From Ruminococcus sp. (GTDB lineage: Bacteria; Bacillota; Clostridia; Oscillospirales; Acutalibacteraceae), in NCBI GenBank assembly GCA_017404665.1, contig JAFRBX010000066.1, positions 1 to 49,163 of the forward strand: a stretch of DNA of 49,163 nt, written 5' to 3'. The notes beneath the pieces were generated by a model, which saw only the letters and a list, made by a program, of their open reading frames with translations, had not been told where the DNA came from and made no database searches. This document shows positions 1 through 7,916 of this stretch, one piece after another. How positions within the stretch are numbered: the first letter of the stretch is position 1; the number at the start of each line of letters is the position of its first letter. The translations under genes and the position numbers were made by a program.

Positions 1-2220
1 GCGGTCTTGGTCGGAGTCTCGCCGGTGTAAGCGGGCGTCTCGCCGTAAGCTACCTGCTCAGTCTTCAGCGTATCGCCGTTGCCGTCGATCCAAGTGATGG
101 TGTACTTGTTGACGGTCGAATCAAACTGCGCGGTATAGGTCGCGTCCTCGGTCACCGCAACGATCTCGGGAGTCCAAGTGTTGTTGAAGGTGTAGGTGTA
201 CTGCGCGTCAGCCGCCTTGGTCGGAGTCTCGCCGTCGTATACGGGAATCTCGCCGTAAGCTACCTCTTCGGTCTTAAGCGTAGTATCCCCATTCTTCCAA
301 GTGACAGTGTACTTGCGCACGCTCTCAGTGAACTGCGCGGTGTAAGTCGCGTCGCCGGTCACAGGAGCAGCCTCGGGATCCCAGCCGCTGAAGGTATAAT
401 CTGTCGACGCGGTAGAATCCTTTGCCGGGGTCTCGCCGGTGTAAGCGGGAGTCTCGCCGTAGGCTACCTGTTCGGTCTTGATTATGTCTTCGCCGTTCTT
501 CCAAGTGATAGTATACTCGTTGACGGTAGAAGTGTAAGTCGCCTTATAGGTCGCGTCACCGGTTACCGGAGCAACAAACGGAGTCCATCCTGCAAAGGTA
601 TAGGTGTACTGCACGTCAGCTTCCTTGGTCGGATTTTCGCCGTAGCTCGGGATCGAGCCGTAGGCAACATTCTCCTTCTTTAACTCGGTGCCGTCCTCAT
701 CCAGCCATGTGATGGTATAGGTGTTGGTCGTGTTGCCGAAAACAGCGGTATAAGTCGCGTCACCGGTTACAGGAACAACAGCGGGCGTCCAGCCGGTGAA
801 GAAGTAGGTGTACTGATCGTCACCCTCCATGGTCGGGGTCTCGCCGGTGTATTCGGGAATCTCGCCGTAGGCTATCTCTTCGGTCTTAAGCGTTGTGTCA
901 CTATTCTTCCAAGTGATGGTGTACTTGCGCGCGCTTTCAGCGAACTGTGCAGTGTAAGTCGCGTCACCGGTCACAGAAACGATCTCAGGAGTCCAAGTGT
1001 TATTGAAGGTGTAGGTGAACTCTGCGGTCGCTGTCTTGGTCGGAGTCTCGCCGGTGTAGGCGGGTATCTCACCGTAAGCAACCTGCTCAGTCTTCAGCGT
1101 GTCGCCGTTGCCGTCGATCCATGTGATGGTATACTCGTTGACAGTCTGATCGAACTGTGCGGTGTAGGTCGCGTCGCCGGTCACTGAGATGATCGCGGGA
1201 GACCAAGTGTTATTGAAGGTATAGGAGTACTGTGCGGTCGCGGTCTTGGTGGGAGTTGCGCCGGTGTAGGCGGGAGTCTCGCCGTAGGCGACCTGCTCAG
1301 TCTTCAGCGTGTCGCCGTTGCCGTCGATCCAAGTGATGGTGTACTTGTTGACGGTCGAATCAAACTGCGCGGTGTAGGTCGCGTTCTCGGTCACTTCTGC
1401 GATCTCGGGAGACCAAGTGTTATTGAAGGTGTAGGTGTACTGTGCGGTCGCGGTCTTTGTCGGGGTCTCGCCGTCATATGCGGGAGTCTCGCCGTAGGCT
1501 ACCTGCTCAGTCTTCAGCGTATCGCCGTTGCCGTCCTTCCAAGTAATGATGTACTTGTTGACGGTCTCGGTATAGGTAGCTTTGTATGTCACATCGCCGG
1601 TGACGTCGGAAACTGCAGGATCCCAATCCTTGAAGGTGTAGGTATACTGGGCGGTCGCCGCCTTAGTCGGGGTTGCGCCGTCATAGCTCGGGGTCGTGCC
1701 GTAAGGAACATACTCGTCCTTTTCGAGCTCGGTGCCGTCTTCGTTCTGCCAGATGACCGTATAGGTGTTGGTAACATCTTTGTAGACCGCGGTATAGGTC
1801 TGATCACCGGTCACCTCAGGCAGCGGATCGTCTTTGCCGTAGGTGGTTGTATTGTCTTTCCAGCCATCGAACGCATAGGTGTACTGCGCGGTCGCTTCCT
1901 TAGTCGGGGTCTCACTGGTGTAGACAGGCACGGCGCCATACTCGACCTCGCTGCTTTGCAGCTCGGTGCCGTCTTCATCCACAAATTGGATCGTGTACTT
2001 GTTGACTGTAGGAGTGAACTCTGCCCTGAATACCATATCGCCTTGCACGGTAGTAGGAACAGGATACCAACCGTCGAAGGTGTAGGTATACTGCGCGGTC
2101 GCATCCCTTGTCGGGGTCGCACCGTTGTATTCCGGCGTCATGCCGCGAAGCATATTCTCGTCGGTTTCGAGAACTTCATTGTTCCAGTTTCTCCATATAA
2201 CGGTATAAGGCGTCAGATCC
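1..2220 (-). repeat. C-terminal tandem repeat array of the giant protein (10 units plus a partial)
   Basis: Ten complete units and one cut by the window edge, each 204-225 nt (68-75 residues). The consensus begins YTITWKDGNGDTLKTEQVAY, followed by GETPAYTGETPTK, then YTYTF and VTGDATYTAQF. The pattern matches the InlB B-repeat / Listeria-Bacteroides repeat class of beta-grasp surface repeats. Some units are nearly identical at DNA level: bases 73-134 equal bases 1312-1373 over 62 nt. Units nearest the binding modules are the most diverged. Confidence 0.85.
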
Positions 2221-5200
2221 TGCGCGAAGATATAGTCATGGAACCAACCGTCCTGACCATTCGGACGGAAGTAGATATCATATGCGGCGTCGACCGGGAT
2301 CTCGCCGTTCTGACCGTAGTTGTTGCCCATGCCGGAGGGATACCATGTGTTGGTCTCGTAACCGTTAGAGGTATAAACGACCTTGAACATATCTGTCGTG
2401 TCATCTGTCTTCGTGAGATGAATGTTGCGAAGCACATACTCTGTGACATCCGCGTCCTCATTCAGGGTCATCATATAATCCTGATCGAGCTGCCAATCGG
2501 TGAAGGTGCCGATGACGTAATAGCCCGGAGTCACAGGGACAAAGTTGCCGGGAACCTTGATATAGCCGTTGTACCACGCGCCGTCGCCGTTGCCGTCGGG
2601 ACGGAAGTAGACGGTATAGGTATCGTCGGACTTGATCTGACCCCATGCGCCGTAAGGATCGGCATACGCGCCGGGATAGGTGGTCTGATTACCGTTTTCA
2701 TCAACGCCTACGACCTTGAATCTTGCGTCGGTGGTAAGCGCAAGGTCGGTGAATACATACTCGGTATAATCGGTCTGATCCTCGTTGAGGGTCATCATAT
2801 AGGTTTCATCGATCTCATTATCGGTGAAGGTGCCCACGATGTAGTAGCCGGGCGCGATCGGAGGATCGGTGGGTGCGGGCGGCTCTGTGGGAGGCTCGGT
2901 CGGGAGCTCTGTGCCGGCAGGGATCGCCAAGATGTAGCCATAGTGCCAGCCGTCATCAGTGGAGCCTTCTCCATCCGGACGGAAGTAGACGTCATAGGTG
3001 CCGTCAGCGGTGATCTCGCCGCTCTCGCCGTAGTTATTCCACATGCCGCTCGGATACCAAGTCTGACTTGTTCCGTTCGGGGTATATACGACCTTGAACT
3101 GAGAGGTAGTAGTCAGTTCGAGATCACGGAAGACATAAAGGTCGGGATCAGCGCCGTCGACCTGCGTCATCAGATACGCTTCGTCGAGGCCCCATGTGGT
3201 AAAGTTACCGACGACATAATAGCCTGCCGCGGGAGGCTCGGTGGGTTCGGGCTCAGTCGGGAGTTCATCACCGGCGTTGAGTACCATAATGTATCCCTCA
3301 TACCAGCCGAGATTGGTGTTGCCGTCACCATTCTTGCGGAAGTAGATGTCATAGCTGCCGTCAGCAGTGATCTGACCGCCTGCGCCGTAGTTATCGCCGC
3401 CCGGATACCAAGTCGTTCTGTCGGTGCCGTCATAGGAGTATAGGATCTTGAACTCGGAGCTGGTAGTCAGCGCAACATTGCGGATCACATATAACTCATT
3501 TTCTTCGATCGTATCCAGCTTAAAGTCTGTGCCGGGACGCCATTGTCTGCCGTCAGGATCGGAGGTGAAGTTGCCGACGACATAGTAGCCCTCGGTCGGC
3601 TTCAGCTTAGAGGTGAACTTTGCGGTATAGATCTTGTCGCCGCCGACGCTTTCGACTGCGGGATCCCAGCCGTCAAAGGTGTAGGTGTACGTGTCGTCAG
3701 CCGGTCTGGTCGGGGTGTCGCCGTTATACTCGGGCATGGTGTCGAAAGGTACGTTCTCGTCCTTTTCAAGCAGCGAACCGTCCCAGTTGTTCCACGTAAT
3801 GGTATAGGTGTTGAGCGTTGCTGTAAACGCCGGTCTGTAGGTCGCTTCGCCGGTCACGGCGGGCAGCGGATCGATCACGGTCTCGCCGTCGGTGCTCCAG
3901 CCCGCGAAGTCGAAGAAATAAGCAGCGACCGCTTCCTTGGTCGGCTCCTCGCCGGTATAGACGGGAACCGCACCGTATTCGACCTCTGTGCTCTGCAGTA
4001 CATGATCTTCAAACTCATCAGCGAGGAAGGTGATCATGTACTTTCTGAGGGTCTGAGTAAACTGCGCGGTGTAGGTGACATCTTTGGTAACCTCAGGCAA
4101 CGGATTGATTACATTCTCGCCGTCGGTGCTCCAGCCCGCGAAAGAATAGGTATACTGCTCGGTCTGATCCTTGGTCGGCGCCATGCTGTTAAAGATAGGC
4201 ATCGTGCCGTAGGGAACATTGTAATCTGTTTCAAGCTCAGAGCCGAATTCATCGGTCCAAGTGACAGTATAAGTTCTGGTGGTCTCAGTGTAGACCGCGA
4301 TATAGGTCACGTCGCCGGTAACCTCAGGCAGCGGATCGATCACGGTCTCGCCGTCAGTGCTCCAGCCCGCAAAGGTATAGCTGTACTGAGCGGTCGACTC
4401 CTTGGCCGGTGTCTCGCCGCCATAAGACGGAGTTGCGCCTTCGGCAACGTCTGTGTCGGTTTCGAGGACCGTTCCGTCATCATTCTTCCATGTGACGGTA
4501 TAGGTCTCGGCAGTTTTCTCGGTCCACTCGGTCCAGTAATACGCGAAACGGATCGCCTCGAAGCTGTCACCGGGTTTGTAGGTGTCTTCCACATCGGATC
4601 CGTTCACCCATGTGAGTTTATAGCCTTCCTGCGTCCACGTGGGAGCCGTAACGGTATCGCCGTAGTTCGCCTCGATGAATTCATAATGCTCTTCATCATC
4701 ACTGTCGACAAAGTAGATGCTCACAGTGTCGGTATGCCAGATGTCGCGTGTTTCGTCATAGCTGTACGCCATACCCATCGCCTCGATATCGTCGCACTGG
4801 GTATCGTTCTCACCGGGATCGGGCTCCTGCTTGCCAGCCTGTCTCTTCTTATCGGTGTCATAATAGAAGGAAATCAGCTTGATATCTCCCGGCGAAACTG
4901 AGTCGGCGGCATTGTTGGTGATCGTACCGGTACCGGTGATAGTGCCGCCCTCTCCGACAAGGTTCAGGGAACCGACAGTGTCGTTACCCTTCGCTGTCGG
5001 ATTGATGGTAACCTCACCGTCGTTAATAATATACGGCTCATCCAGCGAATTCGCAGTACGATGGCTTGCGCCGTCGCCGGTCTCTATGTAACGAGTTGCA
5101 GAAAAGACCATCGGTTTGACGCTGACATTGCCCATGACATGCCCGTCGATCGTCGCTTTGTCCGCGACATAAACGTTGCAGTTGATATCCAGAGAGCTAT

Positions 5201-7073
5201 TCTCATCGAGCGTTACATAAGAATCGGGGAACAGCTGCAGATCCTGATTGATCTCAACCGTACTGTTGCCGGCGATCTCGACGCCGATGTTGCTGATGGG
5301 AAGCTGGAAATTCGCGGTATTCAGCTCGATGCCGACATTCAGCGCCATGGGGTTGATCGCGGCGTCGGCGTTCTCATCCAAGCGGCAGATCAGCTTGTCT
5401 TGTTCATAATCATAATATTTGATCGCGCAGCCCGCGTTCAGCGTGAACATACCGGCGTCGCCGATAAACATCAAGCCGGTGGAGATAGCGCTGCCTGCGG
5501 CGGTCAATGCGCCGACAACATACTCGCGCGAGCCCGCGTTCAACTTCATCTTCGCTTCAACGTTCTGCACATAATACTGCGAGAAGGGGAAAATGCATCC
5601 TCCGGTGGAGGGAACAATATCCGAAATGATCGAGCCGCCGGAGTAGTCGGTGATCTGGAACATTTCATAAACGGTAGCTCCGGACTCACAAATGACGGAA
5701 GGCTCGGAGTCGGACGTCGCGGGAGGATCGCTGACAACAAAGCCCCACGCATACAGGAAAGCGCCGTTGTTGATATTCAGCTTAGCGCCTTCTTTCATGA
5801 TGATGAGACCGTAGCCGCCCTTGACGCATGCAGAGCCGCCGCCGTTGGGAGACCACTGGATACCGCCTACGCTGACCTCAGCGCCGCTAGCGACGTTGAT
5901 GATAACGTTCTCGCTCACGGTCATTGTTACATAAGGAACAGTCGGACCGATCTTTGCGAGCGTAGTCGCTCGGCTGGGGTTCTTTGTATAGTATCCGCTG
6001 CTATTGTAGAGGATATTAGGCTCTGTTCTGTATACATTACGCTCGGCGTCGTTGGGAATCACAAGCGTTACGCCGGACGGAATATCGTAAGAACCGTTAC
6101 CGTCGTCGGGTACAGTAATATCTGTGATCGGGATGATATATTGGTAACCGTTCTCGTTTGCCTCGTTGACCGCCTCACGCAGCGTCGAAACCATCTTGTA
6201 ACCGGTCGTATTGCCGACAAGAATGCTCGGCTCGGTCGCCGGGATAAATACCGCCTCGACGGTGCTGTCGTCCACATCGGGGAAGTAAGTGTAGTCTGCG
6301 ACCGTGGGAGCGATGAGCAGCTCGCTGTCATTGATCTTGTATCCGGCAAAAGTATATCCGGAGTCGGGAGCAGGTGTAAGCTTCAGACCGGAAGAGCTGC
6401 CCACCTCAGGAAATACGACATCTCCCGTTGTGGCGCTAACCTCAGAATCGTTTGCAGTCACAGAACCGCCCGTGGGCGCCTTGACCGTAACCGATCTGTA
6501 AACGGCTTTTTCCAGCGTGATATTAGTCAAATGAGCCTTATGGGTCTTTTGGCTGCTGTCAAGATAAAAGCGGAATACAGACTTATTGTTGGAGCTGCCG
6601 CTGGAAGACAAAGAGCCGGCTACCATATATGAGTTGCCGTCCTCCAGATCAGCGTATATCATTTCAGTTGATCCCGGAGGAACAAAGCCGCAGGTCTGGG
6701 TGTGAATCCCGTCAGTGCTCTCGACCTGATAATCGAAGCGCATGATATAACCGTTCGGGATCTCTACCTTAAACGTCAATTCCATATCAGCCTGACTTCT
6801 GGAACTTACTGTGACGTCAACCGTTTTCTCGGTATTGTCATTGACGTTGACGGTTGCGTATTTTGTTAAACCTGCATTAGCAAATTTGCTGCTTGCCTCA
6901 CTGAACGTGACCGTCTTCGAGGTGCCGTCCTCGAGCTGGAAGGTCAGAGTCTTTGTGGTAGTGCTTTTGCCCCAAATCCATGAGGCCGCCGAACCGCTCA
7001 CCGTAAAGAGGGAAGTGATCAGCAAAAACACCAGCAGCAGAGAGATGAACGATCGTCCGCATCTTTTTAGCAT
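1..7073 (-). CDS. Giant repeat-rich exported protein, 3' end outside window
   Basis: The frame is open from the ATG at 7073 to the window edge (about 2357 codons, no stop), so the C-terminus is missing. The start follows AACGGAGG at 7081-7088. Residues 5-25 are a hydrophobic signal or anchor. Residues ~30-275 are beta-rich. Residues ~278-740 are a repetitive core shared with the two other giants of the island (phrases such as IPSGVTLVIP, YVQNVEAKMKLNAG, FIGDAGMF). Then come four InlB-like repeats (~857-1155), four glycan-binding-like modules (~1159-1616) separated by TEPPTEPP-type linkers, and at least ten more 68-71 residue repeats. I infer a cell-surface adhesin or glycan-binding protein. 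No catalytic motif is visible. An anchor or the shared C-terminal module would be beyond base 1. Its own promoter is at 7219-7247. The exact function is unknown. Confidence 0.9.
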   Translation of the reverse strand, partial: MLKRCGRSFISLLLVFLLITSLFTVSGSAASWIWGKSTTTKTLTFQLEDGTSKTVTFSEASSKFANAGLTKYATVNVNDNTEKTVDVTVSSRSQADMELTFKVEIPNGYIMRFDYQVESTDGIHTQTCGFVPPGSTEMIYADLEDGNSYMVAGSLSSSGSSNNKSVFRFYLDSSQKTHKAHLTNITLEKAVYRSVTVKAPTGGSVTANDSEVSATTGDVVFPEVGSSSGLKLTPAPDSGYTFAGYKINDSELLIAPTVADYTYFPDVDDSTVEAVFIPATEPSILVGNTTGYKMVSTLREAVNEANENGYQYIIPITDITVPDDGNGSYDIPSGVTLVIPNDAERNVYRTEPNILYNSSGYYTKNPSRATTLAKIGPTVPYVTMTVSENVIINVASGAEVSVGGIQWSPNGGGSACVKGGYGLIIMKEGAKLNINNGAFLYAWGFVVSDPPATSDSEPSVICESGATVYEMFQITDYSGGSIISDIVPSTGGCIFPFSQYYVQNVEAKMKLNAGSREYVVGALTAAGSAISTGLMFIGDAGMFTLNAGCAIKYYDYEQDKLICRLDENADAAINPMALNVGIELNTANFQLPISNIGVEIAGNSTVEINQDLQLFPDSYVTLDENSSLDINCNVYVADKATIDGHVMGNVSVKPMVFSATRYIETGDGASHRTANSLDEPYIINDGEVTINPTAKGNDTVGSLNLVGEGGTITGTGTITNNAADSVSPGDIKLISFYYDTDKKRQAGKQEPDPGENDTQCDDIEAMGMAYSYDETRDIWHTDTVSIYFVDSDDEEHYEFIEANYGDTVTAPTWTQEGYKLTWVNGSDVEDTYKPGDSFEAIRFAYYWTEWTEKTAETYTVTWKNDDGTVLETDTDVAEGATPSYGGETPAKESTAQYSYTFAGWSTDGETVIDPLPEVTGDVTYIAVYTETTRTYTVTWTDEFGSELETDYNVPYGTMPIFNSMAPTKDQTEQYTYSFAGWSTDGENVINPLPEVTKDVTYTAQFTQTLRKYMITFLADEFEDHVLQSTEVEYGAVPVYTGEEPTKEAVAAYFFDFAGWSTDGETVIDPLPAVTGEATYRPAFTATLNTYTITWNNWDGSLLEKDENVPFDTMPEYNGDTPTRPADDTYTYTFDGWDPAVESVGGDKIYTAKFTSKLKPTEGYYVVGNFTSDPDGRQWRPGTDFKLDTIEENELYVIRNVALTTSSEFKILYSYDGTDRTTWYPGGDNYGAGGQITADGSYDIYFRKNGDGNTNLGWYEGYIMVLNAGDELPTEPEPTEPPAAGYYVVGNFTTWGLDEAYLMTQVDGADPDLYVFRDLELTTTSQFKVVYTPNGTSQTWYPSGMWNNYGESGEITADGTYDVYFRPDGEGSTDDGWHYGYILAIPAGTELPTEPPTEPPAPTDPPIAPGYYIVGTFTDNEIDETYMMTLNEDQTDYTEYVFTDLALTTDARFKVVGVDENGNQTTYPGAYADPYGAWGQIKSDDTYTVYFRPDGNGDGAWYNGYIKVPGNFVPVTPGYYVIGTFTDWQLDQDYMMTLNEDADVTEYVLRNIHLTKTDDTTDMFKVVYTSNGYETNTWYPSGMGNNYGQNGEIPVDAAYDIYFRPNGQDGWFHDYIFAQDLTPYTVIWRNWNNEVLETDENMLRGMTPEYNGATPTRDATAQYTYTFDGWYPVPTTVQGDMVFRAEFTPTVNKYTIQFVDEDGTELQSSEVEYGAVPVYTSETPTKEATAQYTYAFDGWKDNTTTYGKDDPLPEVTGDQTYTAVYKDVTNTYTVIWQNEDGTELEKDEYVPYGTTPSYDGATPTKAATAQYTYTFKDWDPAVSDVTGDVTYKATYTETVNKYIITWKDGNGDTLKTEQVAYGETPAYDGETPTKTATAQYTYTFNNTWSPEIAEVTENATYTAQFDSTVNKYTITWIDGNGDTLKTEQVAYGETPAYTGATPTKTATAQYSYTFNNTWSPAIISVTGDATYTAQFDQTVNEYTITWIDGNGDTLKTEQVAYGEIPAYTGETPTKTATAEFTYTFNNTWTPEIVSVTGDATYTAQFAESARKYTITWKNSDTTLKTEEIAYGEIPEYTGETPTMEGDDQYTYFFTGWTPAVVPVTGDATYTAVFGNTTNTYTITWLDEDGTELKKENVAYGSIPSYGENPTKEADVQYTYTFAGWTPFVAPVTGDATYKATYTSTVNEYTITWKNGEDIIKTEQVAYGETPAYTGETPAKDSTASTDYTFSGWDPEAAPVTGDATYTAQFTESVRKYTVTWKNGDTTLKTEEVAYGEIPVYDGETPTKAADAQYTYTFNNTWTPEIVAVTEDATYTAQFDSTVNKYTITWIDGNGDTLKTEQVAYGETPAYTGETPTKT
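2225..3600 (-). repeat. Four tandem CBM-like modules within the giant protein
   Basis: Four copies of a ~100-residue module at about 3600-3270, 3240-2920, 2858-2545 and 2535-2225. Each starts GYYVVGNFT or GYYVIGTFTDW, passes through FKVVY and a TWYPSGMGNNYGE-like segment, and ends YDVYFRP, aromatic residues and GYI. Linkers between the first three are rich in Thr, Glu and Pro. Conserved Trp and Tyr and the beta-strand pattern suggest a starch- or glycan-binding beta-sandwich like those in SusE/SusF or CBM-bearing ruminococcal proteins. This is inference from pattern, not a family match. Confidence 0.6.
3610..4503 (-). repeat. N-terminal block of four InlB-like repeats in the giant protein
   Basis: Four longer units (72-78 residues) of the same class as the C-terminal array, each starting YTVTW or YTITW and containing a FAGWSTDGE-type segment followed by PLPEVTGDVTY. 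The extra STDGETVIDP insertion in three of them separates this subfamily from the C-terminal array. They sit between the beta-rich core and the binding modules. Confidence 0.75.
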
Positions 7074-7212
7074 AAAAATTCCTCCGTTTATATTGGTGTA
7101 TCCTTTGCCTGACGCCGGATACCTCGCGCATTTGCCCCGGTAATATCAGCGAAAAAAAGACAAAACGTCGGAAAAAGGGCAATAAAACCCACATCCAACT
7201 ACTACACCTATT
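7074..7212 (-). promoter_or_regulatory. Long 5' leader of the giant gene with a hairpin before the RBS
   Basis: About 140 nt lie between the inferred transcription start (~7212) and the ATG at 7073. A stem with arms GTATCC and GGATAC (7098-7122 on the plus strand) sits just upstream of the AACGGAGG RBS. A second small hairpin (CGAC/GTCG) lies near 7166-7180. I do not recognise a known riboswitch class. The rest of the gap, 7248-7357, is A/T-rich with no gene seen. Confidence 0.4.
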
Positions 7213-7218
7213 TTACTT

Positions 7219-7247
7219 AGCATAACACAGAAATACTGTGATTGCAA
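7219..7247 (-). promoter_or_regulatory. Promoter of the giant gene with an internal palindrome
   Basis: On the minus strand a -35 TTGCAA (7242-7247) and a -10 TATGCT (7219-7224) are separated by exactly 17 bp. The spacer contains a perfect inverted repeat CACAG-N5-CTGTG (7226-7240), which looks like an operator for a repressor or activator. Confidence 0.65.
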
Positions 7248-7357
7248 TACCATAAAAACAAAAAAGCGTTGCTTCAGGAAAAAAAGATGTACAAATTATA
7301 CAAACTGCATACAGCGGCTTTGATATACCGTTTTTATGCATCCGGCGAATAATGTAC

Positions 7358-7388
7358 AAAAAAGGGGACCGTACTGTGACAGTCCCCT
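7358..7388 (-). terminator. Rho-independent terminator of unit B
   Basis: On the minus strand a stem GGGGAC...GTCCCC is followed by six T residues, starting 13 nt after the dockerin stop codon. The loop contains the near-palindrome ACTGTCACAGT, which also occurs in the terminator at 11065-11104. Confidence 0.85.
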
Positions 7389-7401
7389 CTCATAGGTTCA
7401 T

Positions 7402-7752
7402 TTATCTCATTATCGGAAGCTGATTATCCTCAGTGGGGTCAACGGACGGTATGACGATCGTTTCCCCAACATGATAACCGTCGGCAAGTCCTGCCAGATA
7501 ACGCTGGATCGCAGTCACATCCGGCAGCGACAGCCCGTCGCAGGTCACATCAGCGCGCTGCGCGATCAGCCCGCCCGTATCGGGAAGGATACCCGCGATC
7601 ACACGCTGTGCCGTCGTGACGTCGATCGAAGTAATTTCTCCGTCTCCGTCAGCGTCGCCCTTCACATATGTCAGAGCGGAAACCGTTAGACACGACGCGG
7701 CAGCGACAGCCGCCAATACGAACCCGACAAAGACGCAGAACGCCTTATTCAT
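7402..7752 (-). CDS. Small secreted dockerin-only protein
   Basis: 116 residues. A signal peptide (~1-27, hydrophobic VGFVLAAVAAASCLTVSA) is followed almost at once by a type I dockerin. Repeat 1 has a canonical calcium loop DADGDGEITSID. Repeat 2, DVTCDGLSLPD, is one residue shorter than the usual 12 and has Cys at position 4. A ~25-residue tail follows. There is no enzyme or binding domain, so the protein could plug a cohesin site or act as an adaptor (inference). Dockerins bind cohesins on scaffoldins; no cohesin is seen in this window. The start codon overlaps the stop of the upstream peptide gene (TAATG), so translation is probably coupled. It is the last gene of unit B, with the terminator just behind it. 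Confidence 0.85.
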   Translation of the reverse strand: MNKAFCVFVGFVLAAVAAASCLTVSALTYVKGDADGDGEITSIDVTTAQRVIAGILPDTGGLIAQRADVTCDGLSLPDVTAIQRYLAGLADGYHVGETIVIPSVDPTEDNQLPIMR

Positions 7753-7904
7753 TATCTGTTCGGCATCATTCTGTCGTTATCGCCGAAAAGGAAAGAGAAC
7801 AGCGTATCTTCGCCGGACGTCACGATCACATCTTCCTTTGCAAACTCTGTTACGATCAGAGAGCTTCTCTCATATTCTTCCTTTTTCAGGATCTGTTTGT
7901 TCAT
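7752..7904 (-). CDS. Small peptide of the DVIVTSG family (50 aa)
   Basis: 50 codons from ATG 7904, with AGGAGGG overlapping the stop region of the 969-residue gene. Its stop overlaps the dockerin start (TAATG). Residues 7-31 (EEYERSSLIVTEFAKEDVIV then TSG) closely match the peptide at 11154-11336, while the tails are unrelated. There is no signal peptide, transmembrane segment or cysteine. A conserved front half with a variable tail, placed directly behind a giant surface gene, resembles a leader-core or adaptor arrangement, but I know of no assigned function. The same Y-x-F-x-(E/D)DVI-x-SG style occurs in unnamed short proteins of gut Clostridia (recollection, not checked). The pairing, RBS and conservation make it a real gene. 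Confidence 0.75.
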   Translation of the reverse strand: MNKQILKKEEYERSSLIVTEFAKEDVIVTSGEDTLFSFLFGDNDRMMPNR

Positions 7905-7916
7905 GATTCACCCTCC

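Noticed and set aside
1956-6632. Long plus-strand open frames (495, 452 and 523 codons) opposite the giant surface gene
   Set aside because: They are antisense to a continuous minus-strand gene with RBS, signal peptide and conserved repeats. Their products have no domain and follow the reverse complement of the repeat code.
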